Origin: Oryzomicrobium sp. | GTDB taxonomy: Bacteria; Pseudomonadota; Gammaproteobacteria; Burkholderiales; Rhodocyclaceae | DNA length: 64,000 nucleotides | Direction of reading: 5' to 3' | NCBI RefSeq assembly: GCF_021287045.1 | Contig: NZ_JAJTBG010000002.1 | Location: 186,001-250,000 of the forward strand | Shown here: positions 56,199-64,000 of the stretch, piece after piece | How the letters are laid out: every line of letters begins with the position of its first letter | How positions within the stretch are numbered: the first letter of the stretch is position 1 | Program-made: the position numbers and the translations under genes | The notes under the pieces: generated by a model | What the model was told of the DNA's origin: nothing | Database searches by the model: none | What the model saw: the letters and a program-made list of their open reading frames with translations, nothing else

Positions 56199-57113
56199 TC
56201 AGAACTTCGGCAACTCGTCGAGGAACAGCACGCCGGCATGGGCCAGGGAGATTTCGCCGGGGCGCGCGTCGTTGCCGCCCCCCACCAGAGCCGGGGCCGA
56301 TGCGGAGTGGTGCGGCGAACGCTGCACGCGACGGCCGAAGGCGGCCGGGTCGAACAGGCCGGCGGCGGACAGCAGGGCCGCCGATTCCAGGGCCTCGTCC
56401 TCATCCAGGGGCGGCAGGATGCCTTGCAGCCGGGCGGCAAGCATGGACTTGCCGGTGCCCGGCGGCCCCACCAGCAACAGGGCATGAGCGCCGGCGGCGG
56501 CGATTTCCAGGGCGCGGCGGGCGGCCGCCTGGCCTTTCACGTCGGCCAGGTCTGGATAAGCAGGCAGCGGCGCCGGGGCCACCGCCGGGGGCGCCAGGCT
56601 CGCCTGGCCGGTCAGGTGGGCGCACACCGCCGCCAGGGTGCCGGCGGCGAGCACGGCGCTGCCCGGGGCCAGCACGCCCTCGGCGGCGGAAGCGGCGGGC
56701 AGCACCAGGGCGCGCCCCGCGTCCCGGGCCGCCAGGGCCATGGACAGGCCGCCGCGCACCGGGCGCAGTTCGCCGGACAGGGACAACTCCCCCGCCAGTT
56801 CCACCTGGTCCAATCCCTTGGTGGGCAACTGGCCGGAGGCGGCCAGCAGGCCGACGGCGATGGGCAGGTCGAAGCGGCCCGAATCCTTGGGCAGGTCGGC
56901 CGGGGCCAGATTGACGGTGATGCGCCGGGCCGGGAAGTCGTAGCCGCTGGTGAGCAGGGCCGCCCGCACCCGCTCCCGGGATTCCCGCACCTCGGCCTCG
57001 GGCAGGCCGACCAGGGAGAAGGCCGGCAGCCCGTTGGCCACGTGCACCTCCACCGTCACCGGCGGGGCGGCCACGCCGGCCAGGGCGCGGCTGTGGACGA
57101 GGGCCAGGGTCAT
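56199..57113 (-). pseudogene. comM: comM (yifB) 5' fragment, interrupted by island
   Basis: 304-residue N-terminal part of ComM/YifB. It contains the Lon-protease-like N-domain (MTLALVHSRALAGVAAPPVTVEV, GLPEAEVRESRERVRAAL) and the AAA+ P-loop GPPGTGKSMLAARL. It ends at the Walker B strand GVLFLDELPKF followed by a stop from island DNA. The rest is at 19223-19855. ComM protein should therefore be inactive. The start overlaps the stop of the YceI gene. Confidence 0.94.
56202..56210. repeat. Right island boundary (attachment core)
   Basis: GAACTTCGG here compares with GAACTCGG at the left joint (19796-19803). Family alignment (DELP-EFDRR) places the crossover between the proline codon and the following glutamate codon. 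Confidence 0.6.
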
Positions 57114-57727
57114 GGCGCCGGGTCGCGGATGGCTTCGATCTGGATGGCGATCGCCACTTCGTCGCCGACGAAGGGCAGGTAGGCGGCCATGCCGAACTCG
57201 GAACGGCGCAGGCTGCCCCGGGCATTGGCGCCGCACACCGCCTGGCGGGTGAGGGGCTGGGTGCCGCAGGCGAAGTGGTCGATCACCAGGGACACGGGCC
57301 GGGTCACGCCGCGCAGGGTCAGCTCCCCGTCCAGCCCTACCGGGCGGCCGTCGCGGAAATACATCTGACGGCTACGGAAGGTCAGGGTGGGGTAGCGCTC
57401 CACGGCGAAGAAGGAATCGCCGCGCAGGGCCTTTTCCAGGGCGTCCAGGCCGGTATCGACGCTGGCCGCCTCGATGGTCACGTCCACCTCGCCCCGCCCG
57501 GCCTCCCGGTCCAGGACCAGGGTGCCCCGGGTCCGGTCGAACCGTCCCCGTTGCAGGGAAAAACCCAGGTGGCTGACTTCGAACTGGGGAAAGGTGTGGG
57601 CCGGGTCGATGGTGAAATGCTCCGGCGCCGCCGTGGCGGGGCCGGCGGCCAGGGCCAACGCGGTCAACAGCACCCCGGGCAGGGCGCGCCCAGTAGCCCG
57701 CCGTTGCTCCCGGAGCGCGCCGGCCAT
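57110..57727 (-). CDS. YceI family periplasmic protein
   Basis: 205-residue exported lipocalin-like protein. The signal (LLTALALAAGPATA) is followed by the YceI pattern FTIDPAHTFPQFEVSHLGFSLQRGRFDRTRGTLVLD and the ending of the barrel (MAAYLPFVGDEVAIAIQIEA). Members bind polyisoprenoid or amide lipids. Two cysteines (HFACG, AVCGAN) could pair. It overlaps the comM start, suggesting an ancestral operon. Confidence 0.9.
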   Translation of the reverse strand: MAGALREQRRATGRALPGVLLTALALAAGPATAAPEHFTIDPAHTFPQFEVSHLGFSLQRGRFDRTRGTLVLDREAGRGEVDVTIEAASVDTGLDALEKALRGDSFFAVERYPTLTFRSRQMYFRDGRPVGLDGELTLRGVTRPVSLVIDHFACGTQPLTRQAVCGANARGSLRRSEFGMAAYLPFVGDEVAIAIQIEAIRDPAP

Positions 57728-57734
57728 GGCGGAG

Positions 57735-57980
57735 TCAGCCCTTGGCGCCGAGCTGCTTTTCCAGTTCGGCGACCCGGACTTCCAGGGCGTCGAGCTTTTC
57801 CCGGGTGCGGGCGAGCACCTGGCTCTGGATGTCGAATTCCTCGCGACTGACCAGGTCGAGCTTGCTGAAGAAGCCGCTCATCAGGCTGCGCACGTTCTTT
57901 TCGATGTCGGCTGCGGGGGAGGCGGCGAACATGGCGCTCATGCGGTTGGAGAACTCTTCGAAAGCCTTCGGGTCTATCAT
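57735..57980 (-). CDS. ubiK: Ubiquinone biosynthesis accessory factor UbiK
   Basis: 81-residue protein of the YqiC/UbiK (DUF526) family. An amphipathic N-terminus and the helix DIEKNVRSLMSGFFSKLDLVSREEFDIQ are followed by a C-terminal coiled coil (VLARTREKLDALEVRVAELEKQL). UbiK assists ubiquinone synthesis with UbiJ. Confidence 0.93.
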   Translation of the reverse strand: MIDPKAFEEFSNRMSAMFAASPAADIEKNVRSLMSGFFSKLDLVSREEFDIQSQVLARTREKLDALEVRVAELEKQLGAKG

Positions 57981-58284
57981 GACAACATCCTTAAAAAAAG
58001 CATTGCGGCACTATTTTTGAGTGTAGCACAGGGGGCCGTTTCCGCCCGCCGGCAAGCCTTGGCGGCCAATTTCGGGGCGGCGACGCCATGACGCGGTTTT
58101 TACGTGCCCGTCCTTTCTCTTGAGTCCATTTTTATTCCGCCCGGGGGATGCTCTGCCCGCCTTCCCGGCCCGCCCGGGAGGGCTGCCAACGTCGAACGGG
58201 CTGCCGGCCGGGGCCTTTGCCGCGGCGGTGGAGAGCCTCTGTACCAGAGCCGGCAGAGCGTTATTCACCCCGCAACAGAGCTTC

Positions 58285-58330
58285 GCACCGTCATGGTGCG
58301 TATGCCATGATGTTCGCGCCGCAGCGGTGC
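58285..58330 (+). promoter_or_regulatory. Two NtrC-type binding sites
   Basis: GCACC-N5-GGTGC at 58285-58299 and GCGCC-N5-GGTGC at 58316-58330 fit the NtrC consensus (the second with one mismatch). They start 31 bases apart, about three helical turns, and lie 64-109 bases upstream of the sigma-54 promoter, a usual enhancer place. Confidence 0.78.
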
Positions 58331-58393
58331 GGATTCGTCTTCCAGCATACAAGCCAACGCAGCATCCGTTTGATTTTTAGGCACTTTCCAAAC

Positions 58394-58409
58394 TGGCACA
58401 GAGCGTGCT
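58394..58409 (+). promoter_or_regulatory. Sigma-54 promoter
   Basis: TGGCAC-N5-GTGCT matches the -24/-12 consensus TGGCAC-N5-TTGCW with one mismatch at the first -12 position. It is 48 bases upstream of the porin ATG and downstream of two NtrC-like sites, which predicts induction under nitrogen limitation. Confidence 0.82.
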
Positions 58410-58456
58410 CATACCGCGTTGTAGTTTTTTCACTTGCTGAGACAAAGGAGTCCAAC

Positions 58457-59682
<1,226 letters not shown>

Positions 59683-59695
59683 AGGGAGTTCCACG

Positions 59696-61222
59696 ATGAA
59701 ACGGCTCTTTGCGCGCCTCGGCCTCGCCCTGGCTCTGGTCGGAACGGTGGCGTTCGCCTCCCCGGCCTTTGCCGACGACAAGCCGGCCTCTCCCGCTCCG
59801 GCGGCCTCTGCACCCGCCGCGGCACCCGCTGCCGCGGCGGCTCCTGCTCCAACCACCGCCCCTGCCGCCGCTGCGGCGGCGGAAGCACCGGCAGCCGCTG
59901 CGCCGGCACCGGTGCCCAACAAGGGCGATACCACCTGGCTGCTGATGAGCACTGCGCTGGTGATGCTGATGTCCATCCCCGGCCTGGCGCTCTTCTACGG
60001 CGGCCTGGTGCGCTCGAAGAACATGCTCTCCGTGCTGATGCAGGTGTTCATGGTCTTCGCCCTGGTGACCCTGTTGTGGACGATCTACGGCTACTCTCTG
60101 GCCTTCACCGAGGGCAACGCCTTCTTCGGCAGCCTCGACAAGCTGTTCCTCAAGGGCGTGACGCCGGACAGCCTGGCGGCGACCTTCAGCAAGGGCGTGG
60201 TGGTGCCTGAAATGGCCTACATCGCCTTCCAGGGGGCCTTCGCCTGCATCACCTGCGGCCTGATCGTCGGCGCCTTCGCCGAGCGCATCAAGTTCTCCGC
60301 GGTGCTGCTGTTCATCACCATCTGGTTCACCCTGGCCTATCTGCCGATGGCCCACATGGTGTGGTACTGGGCCGGTCCGGACGGCTACCTGGATGCCGCC
60401 TCCGCCGACAAGCTCAACGCCACGGCCGGCTTCCTCTTCCAGAAGGGCGCACTGGACTTCGCCGGCGGCACCGTGGTGCACATCAACGCCGCCGTGGCCG
60501 GTCTGGTGGGCGCCATCCTGGTGGGCAAGCGCGTCGGCTACGGCCGCGAGTCCATGGCCCCGCACAGCCTGACCATGACCATGATCGGCGCCTCCCTGCT
60601 GTGGGTGGGCTGGTACGGCTTCAACGCCGGTTCCGCCCTGGAAGCCAACGGCTCCGCCGCCCTGGCCTTCCTCAACACCTGGGTGGCCACCGCCTGCGCA
60701 GCCCTCTCCTGGGTCTTCGCCGAGTGGATGATCAAGGGCAAGCCCTCCATGCTGGGCGCCGCCTCCGGTGCTGTGGCCGGATTGGTGGCGATCACCCCGG
60801 CCGCCGGCTTCGTCGGCTTCATCGGCTCCATCGTCCTGGGCCTGCTGGCCGGCGTGGTCTGCCTGTGGGGCGTCAATGGCCTGAAGCGCCTGATCGGTGC
60901 CGACGACTCCCTGGACGTGTTCGGCGTCCATGGCGTGGGCGGCATCCTCGGCGCGGTCCTCACCGGCGTGTTCGCCGACCCTGCCCTGGGCGGTGCCGGC
61001 ATCTACGACTACGTCGCCAACAAGGTCGCCGACTCCTACTCCATCGCCGACCAGGTGATCGTGCAGCTGACCGGCGTGGGCGTGACCCTGGTCTGGTCCG
61101 GCGTGGTCGCCCTGGTCGCCTACAAGCTGGTGGACATGTTCATCGGCCTGCGGGTCCCCGAGGAAGAAGAGCGGGAAGGCCTGGACATCACCTCCCACGG
61201 CGAGTCCGCCTACCACCTGTAA
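59696..61222 (+). CDS. amtB: Ammonium transporter AmtB
   Basis: 508-residue Amt channel with eleven helices. A signal peptide and an Ala/Pro-rich segment (about 25-75) precede the core. Typical motifs: STALVMLMSIPGLALFYGGLVRSKN, WYGFNAGSALEANGSAALAFLNTW, and the twin-His pore region FAGGTVVHINAAVAGL and DVFGVHGVGGILGAVLTG. GGGAG precedes ATG at 59696. Confidence 0.96.
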   Translation: MKRLFARLGLALALVGTVAFASPAFADDKPASPAPAASAPAAAPAAAAAPAPTTAPAAAAAAEAPAAAAPAPVPNKGDTTWLLMSTALVMLMSIPGLALFYGGLVRSKNMLSVLMQVFMVFALVTLLWTIYGYSLAFTEGNAFFGSLDKLFLKGVTPDSLAATFSKGVVVPEMAYIAFQGAFACITCGLIVGAFAERIKFSAVLLFITIWFTLAYLPMAHMVWYWAGPDGYLDAASADKLNATAGFLFQKGALDFAGGTVVHINAAVAGLVGAILVGKRVGYGRESMAPHSLTMTMIGASLLWVGWYGFNAGSALEANGSAALAFLNTWVATACAALSWVFAEWMIKGKPSMLGAASGAVAGLVAITPAAGFVGFIGSIVLGLLAGVVCLWGVNGLKRLIGADDSLDVFGVHGVGGILGAVLTGVFADPALGGAGIYDYVANKVADSYSIADQVIVQLTGVGVTLVWSGVVALVAYKLVDMFIGLRVPEEEEREGLDITSHGESAYHL

Positions 61223-61246
61223 GCGCGGCTCCTCCCCGCGATGCCG

Positions 61247-61272
61247 CAACGGGCGCCTTCGGGCGCCCGTTG
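61247..61272 (+). terminator. Terminator after amtB
   Basis: A perfect 11-bp stem CAACGGGCGCC with TTCG loop is followed by TCGTTTG, 25 bases past the amtB stop. The T tract is short. Confidence 0.75.
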
Positions 61273-61332
61273 TCGTTTGTGCCCCCCAGCCCCCCGGGCC
61301 GCGCTCCACGATGCGACTGCTATGCTGGAACC

Positions 61333-62130
61333 ATGCGCATCGTTCAACTCAGCGACCTGCACCTGCAGCCCCCGGGGCAACGGCTCTACGGCCGGGTAGA
61401 CACCGCCGCCTGCCTGGAGGCGGCCCTGGCCCGCATCGCCGCCCTGGCGCCGGACCTGCTGCTCATCAGCGGCGACCTGTCCGACCGGGGCAGCGCAACG
61501 GAGTACGCCTGGCTGGACCGGGCCCTGGCGCCCCTGTCCAGCCCGGTGGCCCTGATGCCCGGCAACCACGACCGGCGCGAGACGTTGCGCGCCGCCTTTC
61601 CCGGCCAGGGCTGGACGGGGGAGGACGACGCCCCCTGCCACCGCCGTCTCGACGTGGCCACGGGCACCCTGCTGCTGCTCGACACCGTGGTGCCGGGCCA
61701 GGAGCATGGCCTGGTGGACGCCGCCGCCCTGGACTGGCTGGAGGCCGCCTGCCCGGCCCGGACCCGCACCTTGCTGGTCATGCACCATCCGCCCTTTTCC
61801 ATCGGCGTGGCCGGCATGGACACCATCGCCTGCCGGGGCGCCGAGGCCCTGGACGCCTGGCTGGCGCGCCACCCCAACGTGGAAGCGGTGCTGTGCGGCC
61901 ACGTGCACCGCTTCGTCGCCACCACCTTCGCCGGCCGGCTGGCCCTGACCGCGCCGTCGCCGGCCCACCAGATCGCCCTGGACCTGGACGGAGCCCCCGG
62001 GGAGTTGGCGTTCACCCTGGAGCCCGGCGCCTTCCTCCTGCACCTGTGGGCCCCGGGACGTCCCCTGACCACCCACTGCGTACCCTGCGCCCCCGCGCCG
62101 GCCTACCGCTACGCCGCCCTGGGCGGCTGA
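61333..62130 (+). CDS. Metallophosphoesterase, CpdA-like
   Basis: 265-residue calcineurin-type phosphoesterase. All metal motifs are visible: QLSDLHL, ISGDLSDRG, MPGNHDRR, VMHHPP and CGHVHRF. The overall length and spacing suit 3',5'-cyclic-AMP phosphodiesterases (CpdA/class III), though substrate cannot be proved from sequence. The frame is open far upstream inside amtB, so ATG at 61333 is the start. Confidence 0.86.
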   Translation: MRIVQLSDLHLQPPGQRLYGRVDTAACLEAALARIAALAPDLLLISGDLSDRGSATEYAWLDRALAPLSSPVALMPGNHDRRETLRAAFPGQGWTGEDDAPCHRRLDVATGTLLLLDTVVPGQEHGLVDAAALDWLEAACPARTRTLLVMHHPPFSIGVAGMDTIACRGAEALDAWLARHPNVEAVLCGHVHRFVATTFAGRLALTAPSPAHQIALDLDGAPGELAFTLEPGAFLLHLWAPGRPLTTHCVPCAPAPAYRYAALGG

Positions 62131-62174
62131 TCGGCCGGCACGGCCGGTAGTTGCGCACGCTGCGCCGCAAACGA

Positions 62175-62200
62175 ACAAGGGGCGCCGAAGCGCCCCTTGT
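62175..62200. terminator. Hairpin between cpdA-like gene and purU
   Basis: A perfect 11-bp stem (62175-62185 with 62190-62200). Read on the minus strand the loop is TTCG and TTCGTTTG follows, so it best serves purU. It may also end the plus-strand gene. Confidence 0.8.
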
Positions 62201-62223
62201 GCAGTGCCGTGCCGAAGCGACGA

Positions 62224-63096
62224 TCAGCGGAAGACGATGGTCTTGTTGCCGTGGGTCAGCACCCGGTCTTCCAGGTGGTAGCGCAGGCCCCGTGCCAGCA
62301 CGGTCTTCTCGATGTCCTTGCCGTAGCGCACCAGGTCGTCCGGGGTGTCCGAGTGGTCTACCCGGATCACGTCCTGCTCGATGATCGGGCCCTGGTCCAG
62401 GTCGGCGGTGACGTAGTGGCAGGTGGCACCGATCAGCTTTACCCCCTTGGTGTAGGCCTGGTGGTAAGGCTTGGCGCCGACGAAGCTGGGCAGGAAGCTG
62501 TGGTGGATGTTGATGATGCGCCCCGGGTAGGCGGCGCACAGTTCCGGCGAGAGGATCTGCATGTAGCGCGCCAGCACCATGGTGTCGCCCTTCACCTCCT
62601 CGAAGATGCGCTGGATTTCCTTGAAGGCGGCGACCTTGTTGTCCGCCGTCACCGGGATGTGGTGGAAGGGGATGCCGTGCCACTCGACGAAGCCCTTGAA
62701 GGTGTCGTGGTTGGAGATGATGCAGGGAATCTCCACGTCCAGCTCCTTGGCCTGCCAGCGCGCCAGCAGGTCGTACAGGCAGTGCTCCTGCTTGGACACC
62801 AGCAGCACCACCCGCTTCTTCACCGCGCTGTCGGTGATGCGCCAGTCCATGTTCAGCTCGGCGGCCAGGGGGGCGAAGCGCTCGCGCAGTTCGGCGAGCA
62901 TGAAGGGCAAGGAATCGGCCTTCACTTCCAGGCGCATGAAGTAGCGCCCCGGGGCGGCCTCGGAATCGGGCTCGGCGTGCAGCGCCGTCTCCAGGATCCA
63001 GCCTTTGTGCTGGGCAAAGAACCCTGACACGGTGGCGACGATGCCGACCCGGTCGGGACAGGAGGCAGTCAGCGTATAGAAGCGTTCGCGGTGCAT
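62224..63096 (-). CDS. purU: Formyltetrahydrofolate deformylase
   Basis: 290-residue PurU, which hydrolyses 10-formyl-THF to formate and THF. N-terminal ACT domain (about 5-85, TASCPDRVGIVATVSGFFAQ). The formyltransferase-type catalytic domain includes ISNHDTF, and the active-site residues in NIHHSFLPSFVGAKPYHQAY and HYVTADLDQGPIIEQD. Complete length. Confidence 0.96.
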   Translation of the reverse strand: MHRERFYTLTASCPDRVGIVATVSGFFAQHKGWILETALHAEPDSEAAPGRYFMRLEVKADSLPFMLAELRERFAPLAAELNMDWRITDSAVKKRVVLLVSKQEHCLYDLLARWQAKELDVEIPCIISNHDTFKGFVEWHGIPFHHIPVTADNKVAAFKEIQRIFEEVKGDTMVLARYMQILSPELCAAYPGRIINIHHSFLPSFVGAKPYHQAYTKGVKLIGATCHYVTADLDQGPIIEQDVIRVDHSDTPDDLVRYGKDIEKTVLARGLRYHLEDRVLTHGNKTIVFR

Positions 63097-63172
63097 GGCG
63101 GTACGGTCGGGAATGCGGCGGGTGGCAGAGGCGGCGCAGCGTAATGGCCGCGACCGCCCCGGAGGGCGCGCC

Positions 63173-63781
63173 TCAGATGCGGGCGCTGGCCTTGAGGATT
63201 TCGTCCTGCAGCTGGGCGTAGTCGAGCACCACCGGATACTGGGGGAACTCGCGGATGACGTTGTCCGGCGGGCAGAAGAGGATGCCGGCGTGGGCTTCGC
63301 CGAGCATGGTGGTGTCGTTGTAGGAGTCGCCGGAGGCGATCACCTTGAAGTTCAGCTCCTTGAAGCGCTTCACCGCCTCCTGCTTCTGGTTGGGCATGCG
63401 CAGGTGGTAGTTCACCAGGAAGCCCTGGGCGTCGGCTTCGAGCTTGTGGCAGAACAGGGTGGGGAAGCCGAGCTGCTCCATCAGGGGCATGGCGAATTCG
63501 TAGAAGGTGTCGGACAGGATCACCACCTGGAAGCGCGGACGCAGCCACTCGATGAATTCCTTGGCGCCGGGCAGGGGGCCCATTTCGGCGATGACCTTCT
63601 GGATGTCCGGCAGGCCCAGGCCGTGCTGCTTGAGGATGCCCAGGCGGTACTGCATCAGCACGTCGTAGTTGGGCTCGTCCCGGGTGGTGCGCTTGAGTTC
63701 GGGGATGCCGGTACGCTCGGCGAATTCGACCCAGATTTCGGGGACCAGGACACCTTCCAGGTCAAGACAGACGATTTGCAC
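63173..63781 (-). CDS. thrH: Phosphoserine phosphatase / homoserine phosphotransferase
   Basis: 202-residue HAD enzyme of the ThrH family. Catalytic motif I DLEGVLVPEIWVEFAERTGI, motif II VVILSDTFYEF, and motif III/IV with KVIASGDSYNDTTML. It removes phosphate from phosphoserine and can transfer it to homoserine. Stand-alone. Confidence 0.95.
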   Translation of the reverse strand: MQIVCLDLEGVLVPEIWVEFAERTGIPELKRTTRDEPNYDVLMQYRLGILKQHGLGLPDIQKVIAEMGPLPGAKEFIEWLRPRFQVVILSDTFYEFAMPLMEQLGFPTLFCHKLEADAQGFLVNYHLRMPNQKQEAVKRFKELNFKVIASGDSYNDTTMLGEAHAGILFCPPDNVIREFPQYPVVLDYAQLQDEILKASARI

Positions 63782-63815
63782 GGAACACTCCCTGTTTTAG
63801 CTGCGCCCGGGGGCG

Positions 63816-63846
63816 AAAAAACGGGGATTCTAGCATCGCCACCCCG
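63816..63846 (-). terminator. Possible terminator after the thioredoxin-like gene
   Basis: On the minus strand CGGGG (63846-63842) and CCCCG (63826-63822) form a short stem followed by six T residues. It lies 43 bases past the stop of the gene at 63889. The long loop weakens the call. Confidence 0.5.
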
Positions 63847-63888
63847 GTTCCTCGCCCCTGCCCCCCGACCCGGCCGGGGGCGTTCCGC

Positions 63889-64000
63889 TCACTTGGACAG
63901 GACCCGGTCCAGGGAGGCGGCAAACTTTTCGGCGCTCTGGAAGCCCACCACCTTGTGGCCGCGCACTTCCTCACCGGCGGCGTCGAAGAACAGGATGCCC
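63889..64000 (-). CDS. Thioredoxin-like protein, C-terminal part
   Basis: Partial gene running off the window. The visible 37 residues (GILFFDAAGEEVRGHKVVGF, then SAEKFAASLDRVL) match the end of a thioredoxin-fold domain of the DsbD-gamma or SoxW-like type, where the strand LFFD is followed by GxEV and VGF. The CxxC part lies outside. Confidence 0.65.
   Translation of the reverse strand, partial: GILFFDAAGEEVRGHKVVGFQSAEKFAASLDRVLSK

Larger units (their letters stand above)
57981..58456. other. Intergenic regulatory region between ubiK and the porin gene
   Basis: 476 bases with no gene. The left part must hold the ubiK promoter on the minus strand. The right part carries two NtrC-like sites and a sigma-54 promoter for the porin-glnK-amtB genes (separate entries). 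Confidence 0.7.

Noticed and set aside
19223-57113. AbaR/Tn6022-type origin of the comM insertion
   Set aside because: No TniA, TniB or TniC-like transposase, no 5-bp target duplication evident, and a tyrosine recombinase at the joint instead.
60361-61332. Long in-frame extension upstream of the CpdA-like gene
   Set aside because: It is out of frame with amtB but overlaps it fully and is Arg/Gly-rich nonsense. The phosphoesterase begins at 61333.

Overview
The window is high-GC chromosomal DNA from a Betaproteobacterium, most likely a Rhodocyclales (Azospira/Dechloromonas-like) relative. This assignment is an inference from gene content: acetoacetyl-CoA reductase, single-chain B12-dependent MetH behind a SAM-II riboswitch, a TorF-type porin followed by glnK-amtB, ubiK, purU and thrH. 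No rRNA, tRNA, CRISPR array or insertion sequence was seen.

Left backbone (1-19855). Mostly housekeeping genes: a cupin protein and an M61 peptidase, a lipoprotein amidase, murB coupled to a PACE-type efflux gene, a radical SAM protein, a DUF1343/NamZ-like muramidase, a LuxR solo, an outer-membrane barrel, argC, phbB, metH, a BamE-like lipoprotein and a Bcr/CflA exporter. One lower-GC orphan (3650-4294) interrupts it. metH has a complete regulatory leader: promoter, SAM-II aptamer and intrinsic terminator.

Genomic island (about 19.8-56.2 kb). The AAA+ gene comM (yifB) is split at its Walker B motif. Its 3' part lies at 19223-19855 and its 5' part at 56199-57113, so about 36 kb of foreign, lower-GC DNA sits inside one gene. 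At the right end are a complete tyrosine recombinase, a small HTH protein and a 607-residue protein. The last has about six zinc knuckle pairs and a recombinase-like C-terminus lacking most catalytic residues. Sizes and composition recall the TnpA/TnpB/TnpC trio of Tn554-type elements. The cargo, from left to right: (i) a possible ATP-grasp/RiPP (graspetide-like) cassette of precursor, ATP-grasp ligase and a membrane protein resembling two-TM effectors; (ii) a TerY-P phosphorylation triad of kinase, PP2C and vWA proteins; (iii) a HEPN protein coupled to a metallopeptidase-like protein; (iv) a PIN protein coupled to an XRE-ImmA/IrrE protein; (v) an HTH gene behind a perfect palindrome, a NERD nuclease-like gene and DUF3892; (vi) cadR/cadA; (vii) a second HEPN-like protein; (viii) a czcICBA-czcD efflux operon with small metal-binding proteins and an orphan FlgB-like gene; (ix) unknown and exported proteins; (x) an XRE, HipA-like kinase and DUF3037 cassette and a GIY-YIG protein. 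The island therefore combines heavy-metal efflux with several defence- or toxin-antitoxin-like modules, and it has no conjugation genes.

Right backbone (57110-64000). This holds yceI, ubiK, a TorF-like porin with glnK and amtB behind two NtrC-like sites and a sigma-54 promoter, a CpdA-like phosphodiesterase, purU, thrH and the 3' end of a thioredoxin-like gene.
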